DNA of 64,000 nt from Pseudovibrio exalbescens DSM 16456. Its GTDB lineage: Bacteria; Pseudomonadota; Alphaproteobacteria; Rhizobiales; Stappiaceae. The stretch is from NCBI RefSeq assembly GCF_000422785.1, contig NZ_AUGS01000010.1:1-64000 (forward strand). The letters are read 5' to 3'. Each line of letters begins with the position of its first letter. The stretch's first letter is position 1. Under the pieces are notes generated by a model. That model did not search any database and was not told the origin of the DNA. It was given only the letters and a program-made list of their open reading frames with translations. The position numbers and the translations under genes were made by a program. Of the stretch, positions 17,751 to 26,120 are shown in pieces.

Positions 17751-18527
17751 ATGTTTTCCACGCAAGGTGTCGGTGTTCGCCGGGGCGGCAAAATGCTTTT
17801 GGAAGAGGTGAACTTTCATGCAATGGCCGGTCGATTTACAGCAATCATAGGCCCCAATGGCGCTGGCAAGTCGACCTTGCTCAAATGCCTCAGCGGCGAG
17901 ATTACGCCCGAACAAGGGCGCGTCATGATGGAAGGCTCTCCGCTAACGTCTTATCGAAGCGAGGAAATTGCTGCCCGTCGGGCTGTGCTGCCGCAGGTTT
18001 CCACCCTGTCGTTTCCATTCACCCTACGTGAGGTTGTTGGGCTTGGCATTCGTTCGGGCGCTTCGGCCCAGCCAATTCATGACCCGGAGGCTCGGATTAC
18101 GGAGGCGCTCCATCGGGTTGGATTGGGCTACTATCCTGACCAGCTTTATGCCCTGTTGTCAGGGGGAGAAAAACAACGGGTCCAACTGGCGCGGGTGTTG
18201 TGTCAGGTCTGGGAACCTGTGCTGGATGGAGCGCCCTGCGCCCTGTTCCTGGATGAGCCGACCTCCAGTCTTGATCTCAAACACCAGATTGATGTTCTGA
18301 ACTTGGCACAAACCTACGCCAAAGCCGGTGGCTGCGTGATCGCAGTCCTCCATGATATTGATTTGGCAAGCGTTTATGCCGATGAGGTGGTGATCCTCAA
18401 GCAGGGCCGGGTCTACGCTACCGGGTCCCCTGAAAGGATTATCGACCGGCCGATGCTCAAGGAGGTGTATGGCTTGACTGACGAGATGATCGACTTGAAA
18501 TGGAAGGCGTCTCTGGTCGGTGCGTGA
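17751..18527 (+). CDS. hmuV: Haem ABC transporter, ATP-binding protein
   Basis: A 258-residue ATPase that powers HmuU. Walker A GPNGAGKST (about residues 37-45), signature LSGGEKQRVQLARVL, Walker B CALFLDEPTSSLD, and a switch histidine in VLHDIDLA. The stretch CQVWEPVLDGAPCA before Walker B is a HmuV hallmark that separates it from other siderophore ATPases. The ATG at 17751 has GAGGAGAAG upstream; the in-frame GTG at 17736 is less likely. Confidence 0.93.
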   Translation: MFSTQGVGVRRGGKMLLEEVNFHAMAGRFTAIIGPNGAGKSTLLKCLSGEITPEQGRVMMEGSPLTSYRSEEIAARRAVLPQVSTLSFPFTLREVVGLGIRSGASAQPIHDPEARITEALHRVGLGYYPDQLYALLSGGEKQRVQLARVLCQVWEPVLDGAPCALFLDEPTSSLDLKHQIDVLNLAQTYAKAGGCVIAVLHDIDLASVYADEVVILKQGRVYATGSPERIIDRPMLKEVYGLTDEMIDLKWKASLVGA

Positions 18528-18791
18528 TCTGCGTCGCCGTAATTGGTGCGAATGCAAGGAAAGCCGTACCCCGAAGCGGGGATACGTAGCCAAATATGTA
18601 CGTCCCAAGCGGGTATCAGGCACGCTAGACATGCCTGCGTTGACTTTGCGTAGGTTTTGCACGGATTTGAAAGAAACCCGTATTTTGGGGCATGATTGAC
18701 CGCAGCTGTAAAACCGCGCTAGGTATCACGGCCCTCCAGACGGTAGTTCGAGCTGGAATGGCCCCTTGAGCGCAAGCAACGAACGGTCGTG

Positions 18792-20471
18792 ATGGAACTT
18801 ATCCTCCTGCTCACCCAGCAAATGTGCGTGTATCTGGTCATCGTTTATCTGGTGAGCAAGACGCCGTTCTTTAAGGTGCTCACAGAAGCGTCGCCGCGTC
18901 TGCCGCACAAGGTGGTCATATACATTGTGTTCTCCGGGTTTGGCATCATGGCCACCTACTTTGGCGAACAGATCAATGATGCCATTGCCAACACCCGTGT
19001 CATGGGCGCGGTCATGGGCGGATTGCTGGGTGGACCGGTGACAGGATTCCTCGTCGGGCTGACCGCAGGGATCCACCGTTATTCCTTTGGCGGTTTTACC
19101 GATTTGGCCTGCGCCATCTCAACCACCTTCGAAGGCTTGTCGGCAGGCCTGATCGCCTACTATTTCCGCCGCAATGGCCTGAATGCCCTGCGCTTCAAGC
19201 CGCTGTTCGTGTTCTGGTTCACTGTCTTCATGGAAATGGGGCAAATGGCCATCATCTTGATGGTGGCCCGTCCGTTTGATCAGGCCTTGTCGTTGGTGGT
19301 GGAAATCGCGCCGTCCATGTTGCTGGTGAACTCCATTGGCACGGCCATGTTCATGAGCATCGTGCGTGACCAGAAGGCCATGTATGACAAACTGTCGTCT
19401 TCCTTCACAAATCAGGCCATGCGCATTGCCGAACGCTGTGTTGGTGTATTGGCCAAAGGGTTCAATGAACAGTCGTCGGCCAAGGTCGCTCAGATCATTA
19501 TTGAGGAAACTCGTGTAGGGGCGGTGGCGATCACAGACCGCAAGAAATTGATGGCCTTCATCGGTATTGGTGACGATCATCATCTGCCCGGCCGCCCGAT
19601 TTCGTCCCAACTCACCATCGACTGCATCCAGTACAATCGAGTGATGTTCGCCGATGGGGTGGATCTTCCCTACAGCTGTTCGCTTTCGCCCAAATGCAAG
19701 TTGGGCTCTTGTCTGGTTATCCCGCTTACCAGTGAGAGCGAAGTGATCGGAACGATCAAACTGTATGAAGCACGCAACAAGATGTTTTTGAACATCAACC
19801 GCACGCTTGGGGAAGGGATCGCCAAGTTGCTGTCCAACCAGATCCTCTATGGGCAACTGGAGGAAAAGCAACATCTGCTGACCCAGTCGGAGTTGAAGCT
19901 GTTGCAGGCGCAGGTGAACCCGCATTTCCTGTTCAACGCACTGAACACGACCGCCATCGTCACTCGGCGAGACCCTGAAAAGGCGCGCTCGCTCCTGCTT
20001 CAGCTCTCCAAGTATTTGCGGATCAACTTGAAGCGTACCACGGGGCTGGTGGCGCTGGCGGATGAACTGGACCACATCGACTCCTACCTTAATGTTGAGA
20101 AGGCGCGCTTTAACGACCGACTGAACATAGAGCTGGACATTCCCAACGAACTTCATGTGGTCAAGCTGCCTGCCTTCACCTTGCAGCCCATCATCGAAAA
20201 CGCGGTCAAGCATGGCGTCTCGCAAATGATGGGGCCGGGTACGGTATGGGTTCGTGGCACGGAATGCGAAGGCGTTCTGGAACTGACAGTGGAAGACAAC
20301 GCCGGCTTATACAAGCCGACAGAAGACTCCGAGGGGCTCGGCCTCAATCTGGTCGACAAGCGCTTGAAAAATCAGTACGGGCCGGACTATGGACTGGATG
20401 TTGAATGCGAGCCGGATGTGTTCACCCGGGTGCATATCAGATTACCGATAACTGTGCCGGAGATGGCGTGA
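18792..20471 (+). CDS. btsS: LytS/BtsS-type sensor histidine kinase
   Basis: The 559-residue membrane kinase has an N-terminal 5TM-LYT sensor of about six helices (residues 1-190), a GAF-like domain (about 200-345), the His_kinase block LLQAQVNPHFLFNALN with the phosphoacceptor His, and a C-terminal HATPase with PIIENAVKHGV and GLGLNLVDKRL. E. coli BtsS binds external pyruvate. The same role is suggested by the partner regulator, the operator at 21225 and the CstA-family transporter downstream. The stop overlaps the regulator start (TGATG). An in-frame GTG at 18789 is also possible. Confidence 0.88.
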   Translation: MELILLLTQQMCVYLVIVYLVSKTPFFKVLTEASPRLPHKVVIYIVFSGFGIMATYFGEQINDAIANTRVMGAVMGGLLGGPVTGFLVGLTAGIHRYSFGGFTDLACAISTTFEGLSAGLIAYYFRRNGLNALRFKPLFVFWFTVFMEMGQMAIILMVARPFDQALSLVVEIAPSMLLVNSIGTAMFMSIVRDQKAMYDKLSSSFTNQAMRIAERCVGVLAKGFNEQSSAKVAQIIIEETRVGAVAITDRKKLMAFIGIGDDHHLPGRPISSQLTIDCIQYNRVMFADGVDLPYSCSLSPKCKLGSCLVIPLTSESEVIGTIKLYEARNKMFLNINRTLGEGIAKLLSNQILYGQLEEKQHLLTQSELKLLQAQVNPHFLFNALNTTAIVTRRDPEKARSLLLQLSKYLRINLKRTTGLVALADELDHIDSYLNVEKARFNDRLNIELDIPNELHVVKLPAFTLQPIIENAVKHGVSQMMGPGTVWVRGTECEGVLELTVEDNAGLYKPTEDSEGLGLNLVDKRLKNQYGPDYGLDVECEPDVFTRVHIRLPITVPEMA

Positions 20472-21181
20472 TGATCACATGCCTCATTGTCGATGACGAG
20501 CCCTACAGCCGGGAAGAACTGGCGGACATGCTCTCGCAGACACCAGACATCGAAATTGTCGGCGAATGCGGCAATGCAATCGAGGCGCTGGCGGCAATCA
20601 ACAAGAAGAAGCCGGAACTGGTGTTTCTGGATATTCAGATGCCTCAGATCTCGGGCATTGAGTTGATCGGCATGCTTGATCCGGAAACCATGCCGCGCAT
20701 CGTGTTTGCAACCGCCTATGACGAATATGCCATCAAGGCGTTCGAGCATCATGCCTTTGACTATTTGTTGAAGCCGATTGAAGAGGCCCGGCTGGCCAAG
20801 ACCCTGCACAAGCTGCGGCGGGACATGGAGCCGCGCTCCATGGAAGAAATCGTGCCGCAAACACTGACGCATCTGCCGTGTTATCTGGGCAACAAGCTGA
20901 AAGTGGTGCCGGTTTCCTCGGTTGAATACATCTTCACTGACCTGAGCGGTGTTCATGTGGCGACCAGTCAGGATTACGTGCATACGCACCTCACCCTGAA
21001 GGTTCTGGAAGAGAAGACCCCGCTGGTGCGCAGCCACAAACAGTATCTTGTTTCGCCAGAAGCCATCTCCGAAATCGTGCTTCTCGAATCCGGTGCGGAA
21101 GCGATCACCCACAGCGGCACAAAGGTGCCAGTATCGCGCAGATACCTGAAATCACTTAAGCAACTCTTCGGGTATCAATAG
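20471..21181 (+). CDS. btsR: LytTR response regulator, BtsR type
   Basis: A 236-residue regulator with a receiver domain (acidic DDE at 9-11, phosphoacceptor Asp in VFLDIQMP, Lys in DYLLKPIEEARL) and a C-terminal LytTR DNA-binding domain (VVPVSSVEYIFTDLSGVHVAT, LVRSHKQYLVS, VPVSRRYLKSLKQLFG). LytTR proteins bind direct repeats spaced two helical turns apart, and such repeats occur 44 bases after its stop. It overlaps the kinase gene by one base. Confidence 0.92.
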   Translation: MITCLIVDDEPYSREELADMLSQTPDIEIVGECGNAIEALAAINKKKPELVFLDIQMPQISGIELIGMLDPETMPRIVFATAYDEYAIKAFEHHAFDYLLKPIEEARLAKTLHKLRRDMEPRSMEEIVPQTLTHLPCYLGNKLKVVPVSSVEYIFTDLSGVHVATSQDYVHTHLTLKVLEEKTPLVRSHKQYLVSPEAISEIVLLESGAEAITHSGTKVPVSRRYLKSLKQLFGYQ

Positions 21182-21195
21182 GTCTGCGCAAGCAA

Positions 21196-21215
21196 CCATA
21201 CGAATCTGCGTATGG
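21196..21215 (+). promoter_or_regulatory. Hairpin after btsR
   Basis: CCATACG and CGTATGG form a perfect 7-bp stem around a six-base loop, 15 bases after the regulator stop and just before the operator repeats. No T-run follows. Possible 3'-end of the btsSR message. Confidence 0.4.
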
Positions 21216-21224
21216 AAGCGCCCG

Positions 21225-21273
21225 ACCGCTTGTCTGGTATATCGACCGCTTACCCCGTCAATTTGACCACTCA
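21225..21273 (+). promoter_or_regulatory. Three-repeat BtsR-type operator upstream of the transporter
   Basis: Direct repeats ACCGCTTG (21225-21232), ACCGCTTA (21245-21252) and ACCACTCA (21266-21273). As I recall it, the E. coli BtsR (YehT) site upstream of btsT is two repeats of ACC(G/A)CT(C/T)A with a 13-base spacer. The second and third repeats here match that consensus and spacer exactly; the first is at 12 bases and deviates at the last position. They lie 70-118 bases before the transporter start, in the right position for activation. Confidence 0.75.
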
Positions 21274-21274
21274 T

Positions 21275-21291
21275 GGGATCCTCCAGATCCC
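21275..21291 (+). promoter_or_regulatory. Inverted repeat next to the BtsR-type operator
   Basis: GGGATC and GATCCC flank a five-base centre, directly after the third repeat. It occupies the place where the core promoter should start. It could be a second regulator site or a 5'-leader hairpin. Confidence 0.35.
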
Positions 21292-21342
21292 CTCATTAAA
21301 CATTGTTAAAAAGTTTGTGAGGTTTCTAAGGAGGATGAAACT

Positions 21343-22785
21343 ATGGGATGGTTTCTACTATGCATTGGCCTGCTGATTGGCGGCTATTTCATCTACGGGG
21401 CGTTTGTCGAGAAGATCTTTGGAGCGAGACCTGGCCGTCAGACACCTGCTTTTGCAAATAAGGACGGCGTGGACTATGTCCCGATGTCCAAGAAGAAAGT
21501 CTACCTGATCCAGCTCTTGAACATTGCTGGTGTTGGCCCGATCTTCGGTCCGATCCTCGGTGCGCTGTACGGCCCTTCGGCCATGCTCTGGATCGTCGTT
21601 GGCTGCATCTTTGCCGGTGCCGTTCATGACTACTTCTCCGGCATGTTGTCCGTTCGTAATAACGGCCAGTCCGTGCCCAACCTGGTTGGCAAGTATCTGG
21701 GCACAAGCGCCAAGCACTTCATGAACGTGTTCGCACTGGTTCTCTTGTTGCTCGTGGGTGTTGTGTTCATCTCCGCACCAGCTGGCCTGCTTGCCAAGCT
21801 CACCGGCATGGACATGATGATCTTCCTTGGTGTGATCTTCGTGTACTATCTGGTCGCGACCATCGTGCCTGTCGACAAGATCATTGGCCGTCTTTATCCG
21901 TTCTTCGGCGCGCTGCTGCTGTTCATGTCTGTTGGACTGACCCTTGCACTTGTCGTTTCCAGCGAGCACACGCTGCTGCCTGGCTTCGGCATTGCTGACT
22001 TCTTCCAGAACGGTCATCCGAGCGATATGCCGCTGTGGCCAGCTTTGTTCATCACCATTGCTTGTGGTGCGATTTCCGGTTTCCACGCAACTCAGTCTCC
22101 GCTGATGGCGCGCTGCATGGAAAACGAAGCCAACGGTCGGTTCGTATTCTATGGTGCAATGATCGGTGAAGGTATCATCGCCCTGCTGTGGTGTGCGATT
22201 GCCCTGTCCTTCTTTGGTGGCCTGGAAGGTCTGCAAGAAGGCATGGCTGGTAGCCCGGCAAACGTCGTGTACGAAGCATCTACCGGTCTTCTGGGTGCTG
22301 TTGGTGGTGTTCTGGCGATCCTCGGTGTGATTGTTCTGCCAATCACCTCAGGCGATACCGCGTTCCGTTCTGCTCGTCTGATCATGGCTGAGTTCTTCAA
22401 CATGGATCAGAAGGTCGTTGCCAAGCGTCTGATGCTTGCCCTGCCGCTGTTCTTCATGGGCGCCATCCTGACTCAGGTCGACTTTGGTGTGATCTGGCGC
22501 TACTTCGGCGTCGCCAATCAGGCAACCGCCGCCATGATGCTCTGGACCGCTTCTGCGTACCTGCTGCGTCACAACAAGCTGCATTGGATCTGCACGATCC
22601 CGGCAACCTTCATGACCACCGTTGTCATCAGCTTCCTGCTGAACTCCTCAACGCTGGGTGCAGGCCTGCCGATGACCATCGCGACCGCTATCGGTATTGC
22701 CGGTGCACTCGCAACTGCCGGGCTGGTTATTGCGAAAGCGAAAGGCAAGGTGGTGGACCACGAGGACGTCGCTCAAGAAGCGTAA
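21343..22785 (+). CDS. CstA/BtsT-family (pyruvate or peptide) transporter, short form
   Basis: A polytopic carbon-starvation family transporter with GAVHDYFSGMLSVRNNGQSVP, SGFHATQSPLMARCMENE and GVIVLPITSGDTAFRSARLI. It has 480 residues, much shorter than E. coli CstA or BtsT (about 700), and lacks the long C-terminal part; short forms are common in other phyla. E. coli BtsT is a pyruvate:proton symporter controlled by BtsSR, and the adjacent kinase, regulator and operator make pyruvate the likely substrate here. Strong AAGGAGG ribosome site. Confidence 0.88.
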   Translation: MGWFLLCIGLLIGGYFIYGAFVEKIFGARPGRQTPAFANKDGVDYVPMSKKKVYLIQLLNIAGVGPIFGPILGALYGPSAMLWIVVGCIFAGAVHDYFSGMLSVRNNGQSVPNLVGKYLGTSAKHFMNVFALVLLLLVGVVFISAPAGLLAKLTGMDMMIFLGVIFVYYLVATIVPVDKIIGRLYPFFGALLLFMSVGLTLALVVSSEHTLLPGFGIADFFQNGHPSDMPLWPALFITIACGAISGFHATQSPLMARCMENEANGRFVFYGAMIGEGIIALLWCAIALSFFGGLEGLQEGMAGSPANVVYEASTGLLGAVGGVLAILGVIVLPITSGDTAFRSARLIMAEFFNMDQKVVAKRLMLALPLFFMGAILTQVDFGVIWRYFGVANQATAAMMLWTASAYLLRHNKLHWICTIPATFMTTVVISFLLNSSTLGAGLPMTIATAIGIAGALATAGLVIAKAKGKVVDHEDVAQEA

Positions 22786-22809
22786 GCCACGGTTCATCTA
22801 GCAAAACTG

Positions 22810-22843
22810 CAGCGCATCGGTTTGCTCCGGTGCGCTGTTTTTT
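22810..22843 (+). terminator. Intrinsic terminator after the CstA-family gene
   Basis: An 11-pair stem (CAGCGCATCGG / CCGGTGCGCTG, one G-U) with a six-base loop is followed by six T bases. It is almost the same sequence as the terminator at 24037. Confidence 0.88.
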
Positions 22844-22929
22844 GTATGTAGGCTCTATGTTTTAGAGTGCACCGTTTGCCTTTGGCTTCATGGTGCGTGT
22901 TGTCTCCATATCAATAGTTGAAAGCTGTC

Positions 22930-23976
22930 ATGAACATAGATCTGCTGCGCCGCCTTTGCGAAACACCCGGTGTTCCTGGACATGAACACCGGGTTCGCGA
23001 ACTCATTCTGAAAGAAATCGAGGGCCTGTTTGACGATGTGCAGACCGATGCACTGGGCTCTCTCATCTGTCGGCGTGCTGCACGAAAGCCGGCGGAAAAT
23101 GGCGAGGCACCCAAAAAGGTGATGCTGCTCTGTCACATGGATGAAATTGGTTTTCTGGTGTCGCATGTCACGGAAAAGGGCTTCATCTATGTCCAGCCTG
23201 TCGGTGGATTTGATCCCCGTAACCTGTTTTCCCGCCGTGTGTTGGTTTCAACGGATGAGGGCGATCTGAAAGGCGTGATGAACCCCGGCGGGCGGCCGAT
23301 CCACACCGCCAGTGCGGAAGAGCGCAAGAAAATTCCGGAAGTGACCGAGTTCATCATTGATCTGGGGCTGGGTGAAAAGGCCAAGGATGTGGTCAAGGTT
23401 GGCGACATGGTGACGCTTGATGAGCCGCTGATCGAGATGGGTGAAAAGGTTGTCTCCAAGGCTTTGGACAATCGTGTTGCCTGCTGGCTTGGCATCGAAG
23501 CCATTCGGGCATTGGGTGATGCGGAACACGCTTGCGAGATCTACGTTGCCTTCACGTGCCAGGAAGAGGTTGGCCTGCGCGGCGCAAAAGCCGCTGCTTA
23601 TGCCGTGAAACCAGACATTGGGTTTGGCGTCGATGTGACGCTGTCTTGCGACACACCCGGTGTGGCAGAGCAGGAACAGACCACGCAGCAGGGCAAGGGG
23701 TTCGGCCTTCATGTCAAGGACAGCGCCTTTATTGCGGATCTCGGTCTGGTAAAAGAGGTCGAGCAGATTGCCGTTGAAGAAGAGATTCCTTACCAGCGCA
23801 CCATGTTGAAGGGCGGCGGCCAGGACGGCGCGGCCGCTCAGCAGGCTGCTGCGGGTGCAAAAGCCGTCGGGATCATGGTGGGAACGCGCTATATTCACAC
23901 CGTGACAGAAATGATTGATCGCAACGATTTGAAGGCTGCGCGCGATATTCTGGCGGCCTATATCAAGCGCCACTAG
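22930..23976 (+). CDS. M42-family metallopeptidase
   Basis: A 348-residue dinuclear zinc aminopeptidase-like protein. Metal and catalytic motifs are LLCHMDEIGFLV, SKALDNRVACW, CQEEVGLRGAKA (catalytic Glu pair) and the C-terminal GTRYIHTVTEM. Substrate unknown; family members are tetrahedral peptidases or deacylases. The ATG at 22930 gives a normal N-terminus, but no good ribosome site is visible. It stands alone between two near-identical terminators, so it is probably transcribed by itself. It is unlike the M42 protein of the NAGGN operon at 46447. Confidence 0.88.
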   Translation: MNIDLLRRLCETPGVPGHEHRVRELILKEIEGLFDDVQTDALGSLICRRAARKPAENGEAPKKVMLLCHMDEIGFLVSHVTEKGFIYVQPVGGFDPRNLFSRRVLVSTDEGDLKGVMNPGGRPIHTASAEERKKIPEVTEFIIDLGLGEKAKDVVKVGDMVTLDEPLIEMGEKVVSKALDNRVACWLGIEAIRALGDAEHACEIYVAFTCQEEVGLRGAKAAAYAVKPDIGFGVDVTLSCDTPGVAEQEQTTQQGKGFGLHVKDSAFIADLGLVKEVEQIAVEEEIPYQRTMLKGGGQDGAAAQQAAAGAKAVGIMVGTRYIHTVTEMIDRNDLKAARDILAAYIKRH

Positions 23977-24036
23977 GAAAGGAAACTGCCCCTTCAAGGG
24001 TATTTTTCAGGCTGTTCCATCATGACGAAGAAAATG

Positions 24037-24068
24037 CAGCGCATCGGTGTCACCGGTGCGCTGTTTTT
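24037..24068 (+). terminator. Intrinsic terminator after the M42 peptidase
   Basis: CAGCGCATCGG / CCGGTGCGCTG around a TGTCA loop, then five T bases. The stem arms are identical to those of the terminator at 22810. Confidence 0.88.
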
Positions 24069-24189
24069 GTTGGTGGGCTGTGTCGGTCCTCGAGCGCTAC
24101 TACCAGCGGCCAAGTGGTTCGAGAGCCGAAGAGGGGCCTCCCTGTCTCTCCGGCTCCCGAGGATGAAGGCGCGCCCTGTTTGGAAGGCG

Positions 24190-26112
24190 TCAGGCGGGAG
24201 CGGCGAGACGTACACTGACGGCATCATCCACACGGGCCAGCGGCTCTTCAAGATCTTCACCGATGAACACCAGGAATTCCGCCGGCGCATCCGTGCCGCG
24301 ATAGCGTGTGAGCTGTACGGAATTGGGAACGTGTTGGCACACCCATAATCCGTTCTCCTGCCCGAGCCTCACCAGACCCTTCACACGCAGGACGGTGGGC
24401 GGCAGTGCGAGAAGGAACGCCTCAAGTGCATCCTTTTCGATCTGCCGGGAGGGGTGCCAGATCTTACTACTGATGCCGTAGTGATGATGGGTGGCACAGT
24501 GGTGCTCGTGGCCATCATGACTGCATCCGCAGGGGGTGGGGGCGGCTATCTTTTGCGGGCCTTCAAAATTGACACCGTAGAGCGTGCGCGGCGAAATATC
24601 ACCATCTGTGGTCAGGTGCACTCTGCCAAACGGATTGAGATGGTGAATGGTCTGCTTGAGTGCCTCCACCTGAGGCGCTGCCGCCAAATCCACTTTGTTG
24701 ATCAGGATCGTATCGGCGACAGCGATCTGATCGCGCATGATGTCATAGGTTTCCAGTCCAATGTTGGCGTTAAGCGCGTCCAGAATGCAGGTTACGGATG
24801 AGAACTCCAATCGATCCTCCAGTTCCGATAGCTCTGACAGCAGGTTGGCCGGATTGGCGAGACCGGTTGTTTCCACCACTATAAAATCGGGCTGGTAGCT
24901 CTGACAGATCAAATCGATTGCCGCAGTCAGGTTGTCAATCAATGTGCAGCACACACATCCTTCATCAATTTCCTCGACGGCGTAGTGCTGACCAAGCAGC
25001 CGGGCATCCAATCCCTTTTCGCCGATTTCATTCTGGATGATGGCGACGAACTGGTTGCGGGCGGCCTGATGCTCGATGAAATGGGAAAGATAGGTGGTCT
25101 TGCCGGCCCCCAAGAAGCCGGTCAACAAAATGAGCTTCGGTTTTTCTTCAATGCCCATAGTGCTCTTGTCCATGGAGTGCCGGGCACCAGGCACCATGGG
25201 GTTCCACCACTTGGCCTGTTCATACCGGGCCGCAGCATTGGAATCGCGGCTCCACTCGCGCGGGTCAATTGGTGCGAAGGTGGGGTGAGAGCCATTGGCA
25301 GAAAATGTCCAACCGAGCCGTAGCGCGTCCAGAGTGTGCTCCGGGTCCAGTTTCTGCCAGACTTCGCCAGCCGTATCGAAACCGCGCTTTACATGATCCG
25401 TTTGCTCGCACTGGAGGGCGGTCGGAGCCTGCTCGAACGCATAGGCGAGAGAGGCGGCCAGTATCTCGAAGAAGGGATAGGCCAGATCATGACAGGGCAA
25501 GTCCTGATCCAGACCGCCCGGCTCAACAAGGGTTTGATGGGTGCCGTGCAGGCGTGCGGTAATGCCTTCCACTGCAATGGTTCTGTCTCGCTGCGGGGCG
25601 ATCAGAGAAAGAGTGAGTTGGTCATCCGGTGCAAGACGGACTTCAATCTCGCCAATATGGAAAAGCTGCGCGAATTCAGTGTGAATGGGAAAGTCCCGCA
25701 GCCGGTCCAGATAGCTTGCATCGTAGGCCGCAAAGCCGGCTGCCAGTGAGTAGGCGTTGATGATGTCGTCTTCTGGTTCAGGGAAGTAGAACAGGGAGAA
25801 CGTGGCCACGCCTTCTTTTCCAACTTGCTGCTCTGTAGAGGGGTAAAGGCCATAAATGCCCGTGCGGTCCTCAATGCGTGCCGTCAGACCCATTGGCGCT
25901 TGCGGACAGGCGCGCATGCCGCGCCAGCCCAGGCGTTGGCGCACGCCGGGTATGAAGTTGATGCGCATCATGGCTGCGCGTGGCAATTGGCCTGCGGCTG
26001 TAGCTGGATCTCGAGCGTATCCTGGAGGGAGAAGGCGAGTTAAATCAATCATCGTGACCCCATAAGCTGTTGGGCCCACCCGCGTCCTTGCCAAGGGACG
26101 TGGATGAGCCAT
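24190..26112 (-). CDS. COG0523 (CobW-type) GTPase fused to an unknown N-terminal domain
   Basis: A 640-residue protein. Residues 326-640 are a G3E GTPase of the COG0523 metallochaperone group: P-loop GFLGAGKTT (332-340), metal site GCVCC (385-389), ETTGLANP, INKVDL, then a Cys/His-rich loop at 528-545 and a CobW C-terminal domain. Residues 21-310 form a domain I do not recognise, with no clear motif. The family inserts zinc, cobalt or other metals into client enzymes. It begins eight bases after the Tat-exported MBL-fold gene, so the likely client is in this operon. The start could instead be Met21 (26052). Confidence 0.85.
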   Translation of the reverse strand: MAHPRPLARTRVGPTAYGVTMIDLTRLLPPGYARDPATAAGQLPRAAMMRINFIPGVRQRLGWRGMRACPQAPMGLTARIEDRTGIYGLYPSTEQQVGKEGVATFSLFYFPEPEDDIINAYSLAAGFAAYDASYLDRLRDFPIHTEFAQLFHIGEIEVRLAPDDQLTLSLIAPQRDRTIAVEGITARLHGTHQTLVEPGGLDQDLPCHDLAYPFFEILAASLAYAFEQAPTALQCEQTDHVKRGFDTAGEVWQKLDPEHTLDALRLGWTFSANGSHPTFAPIDPREWSRDSNAAARYEQAKWWNPMVPGARHSMDKSTMGIEEKPKLILLTGFLGAGKTTYLSHFIEHQAARNQFVAIIQNEIGEKGLDARLLGQHYAVEEIDEGCVCCTLIDNLTAAIDLICQSYQPDFIVVETTGLANPANLLSELSELEDRLEFSSVTCILDALNANIGLETYDIMRDQIAVADTILINKVDLAAAPQVEALKQTIHHLNPFGRVHLTTDGDISPRTLYGVNFEGPQKIAAPTPCGCSHDGHEHHCATHHHYGISSKIWHPSRQIEKDALEAFLLALPPTVLRVKGLVRLGQENGLWVCQHVPNSVQLTRYRGTDAPAEFLVFIGEDLEEPLARVDDAVSVRLAAPA

Positions 26113-26120
26113 GGTGTGGA

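Noticed and set aside
18528-18791. Riboswitch in the hmuV-btsS gap
   Set aside because: Small stems (CCCCG/CGGGG near 18569, CAGGCA/TGCCTG near 18615) are present, but I found no conserved riboswitch core such as a B12 box.
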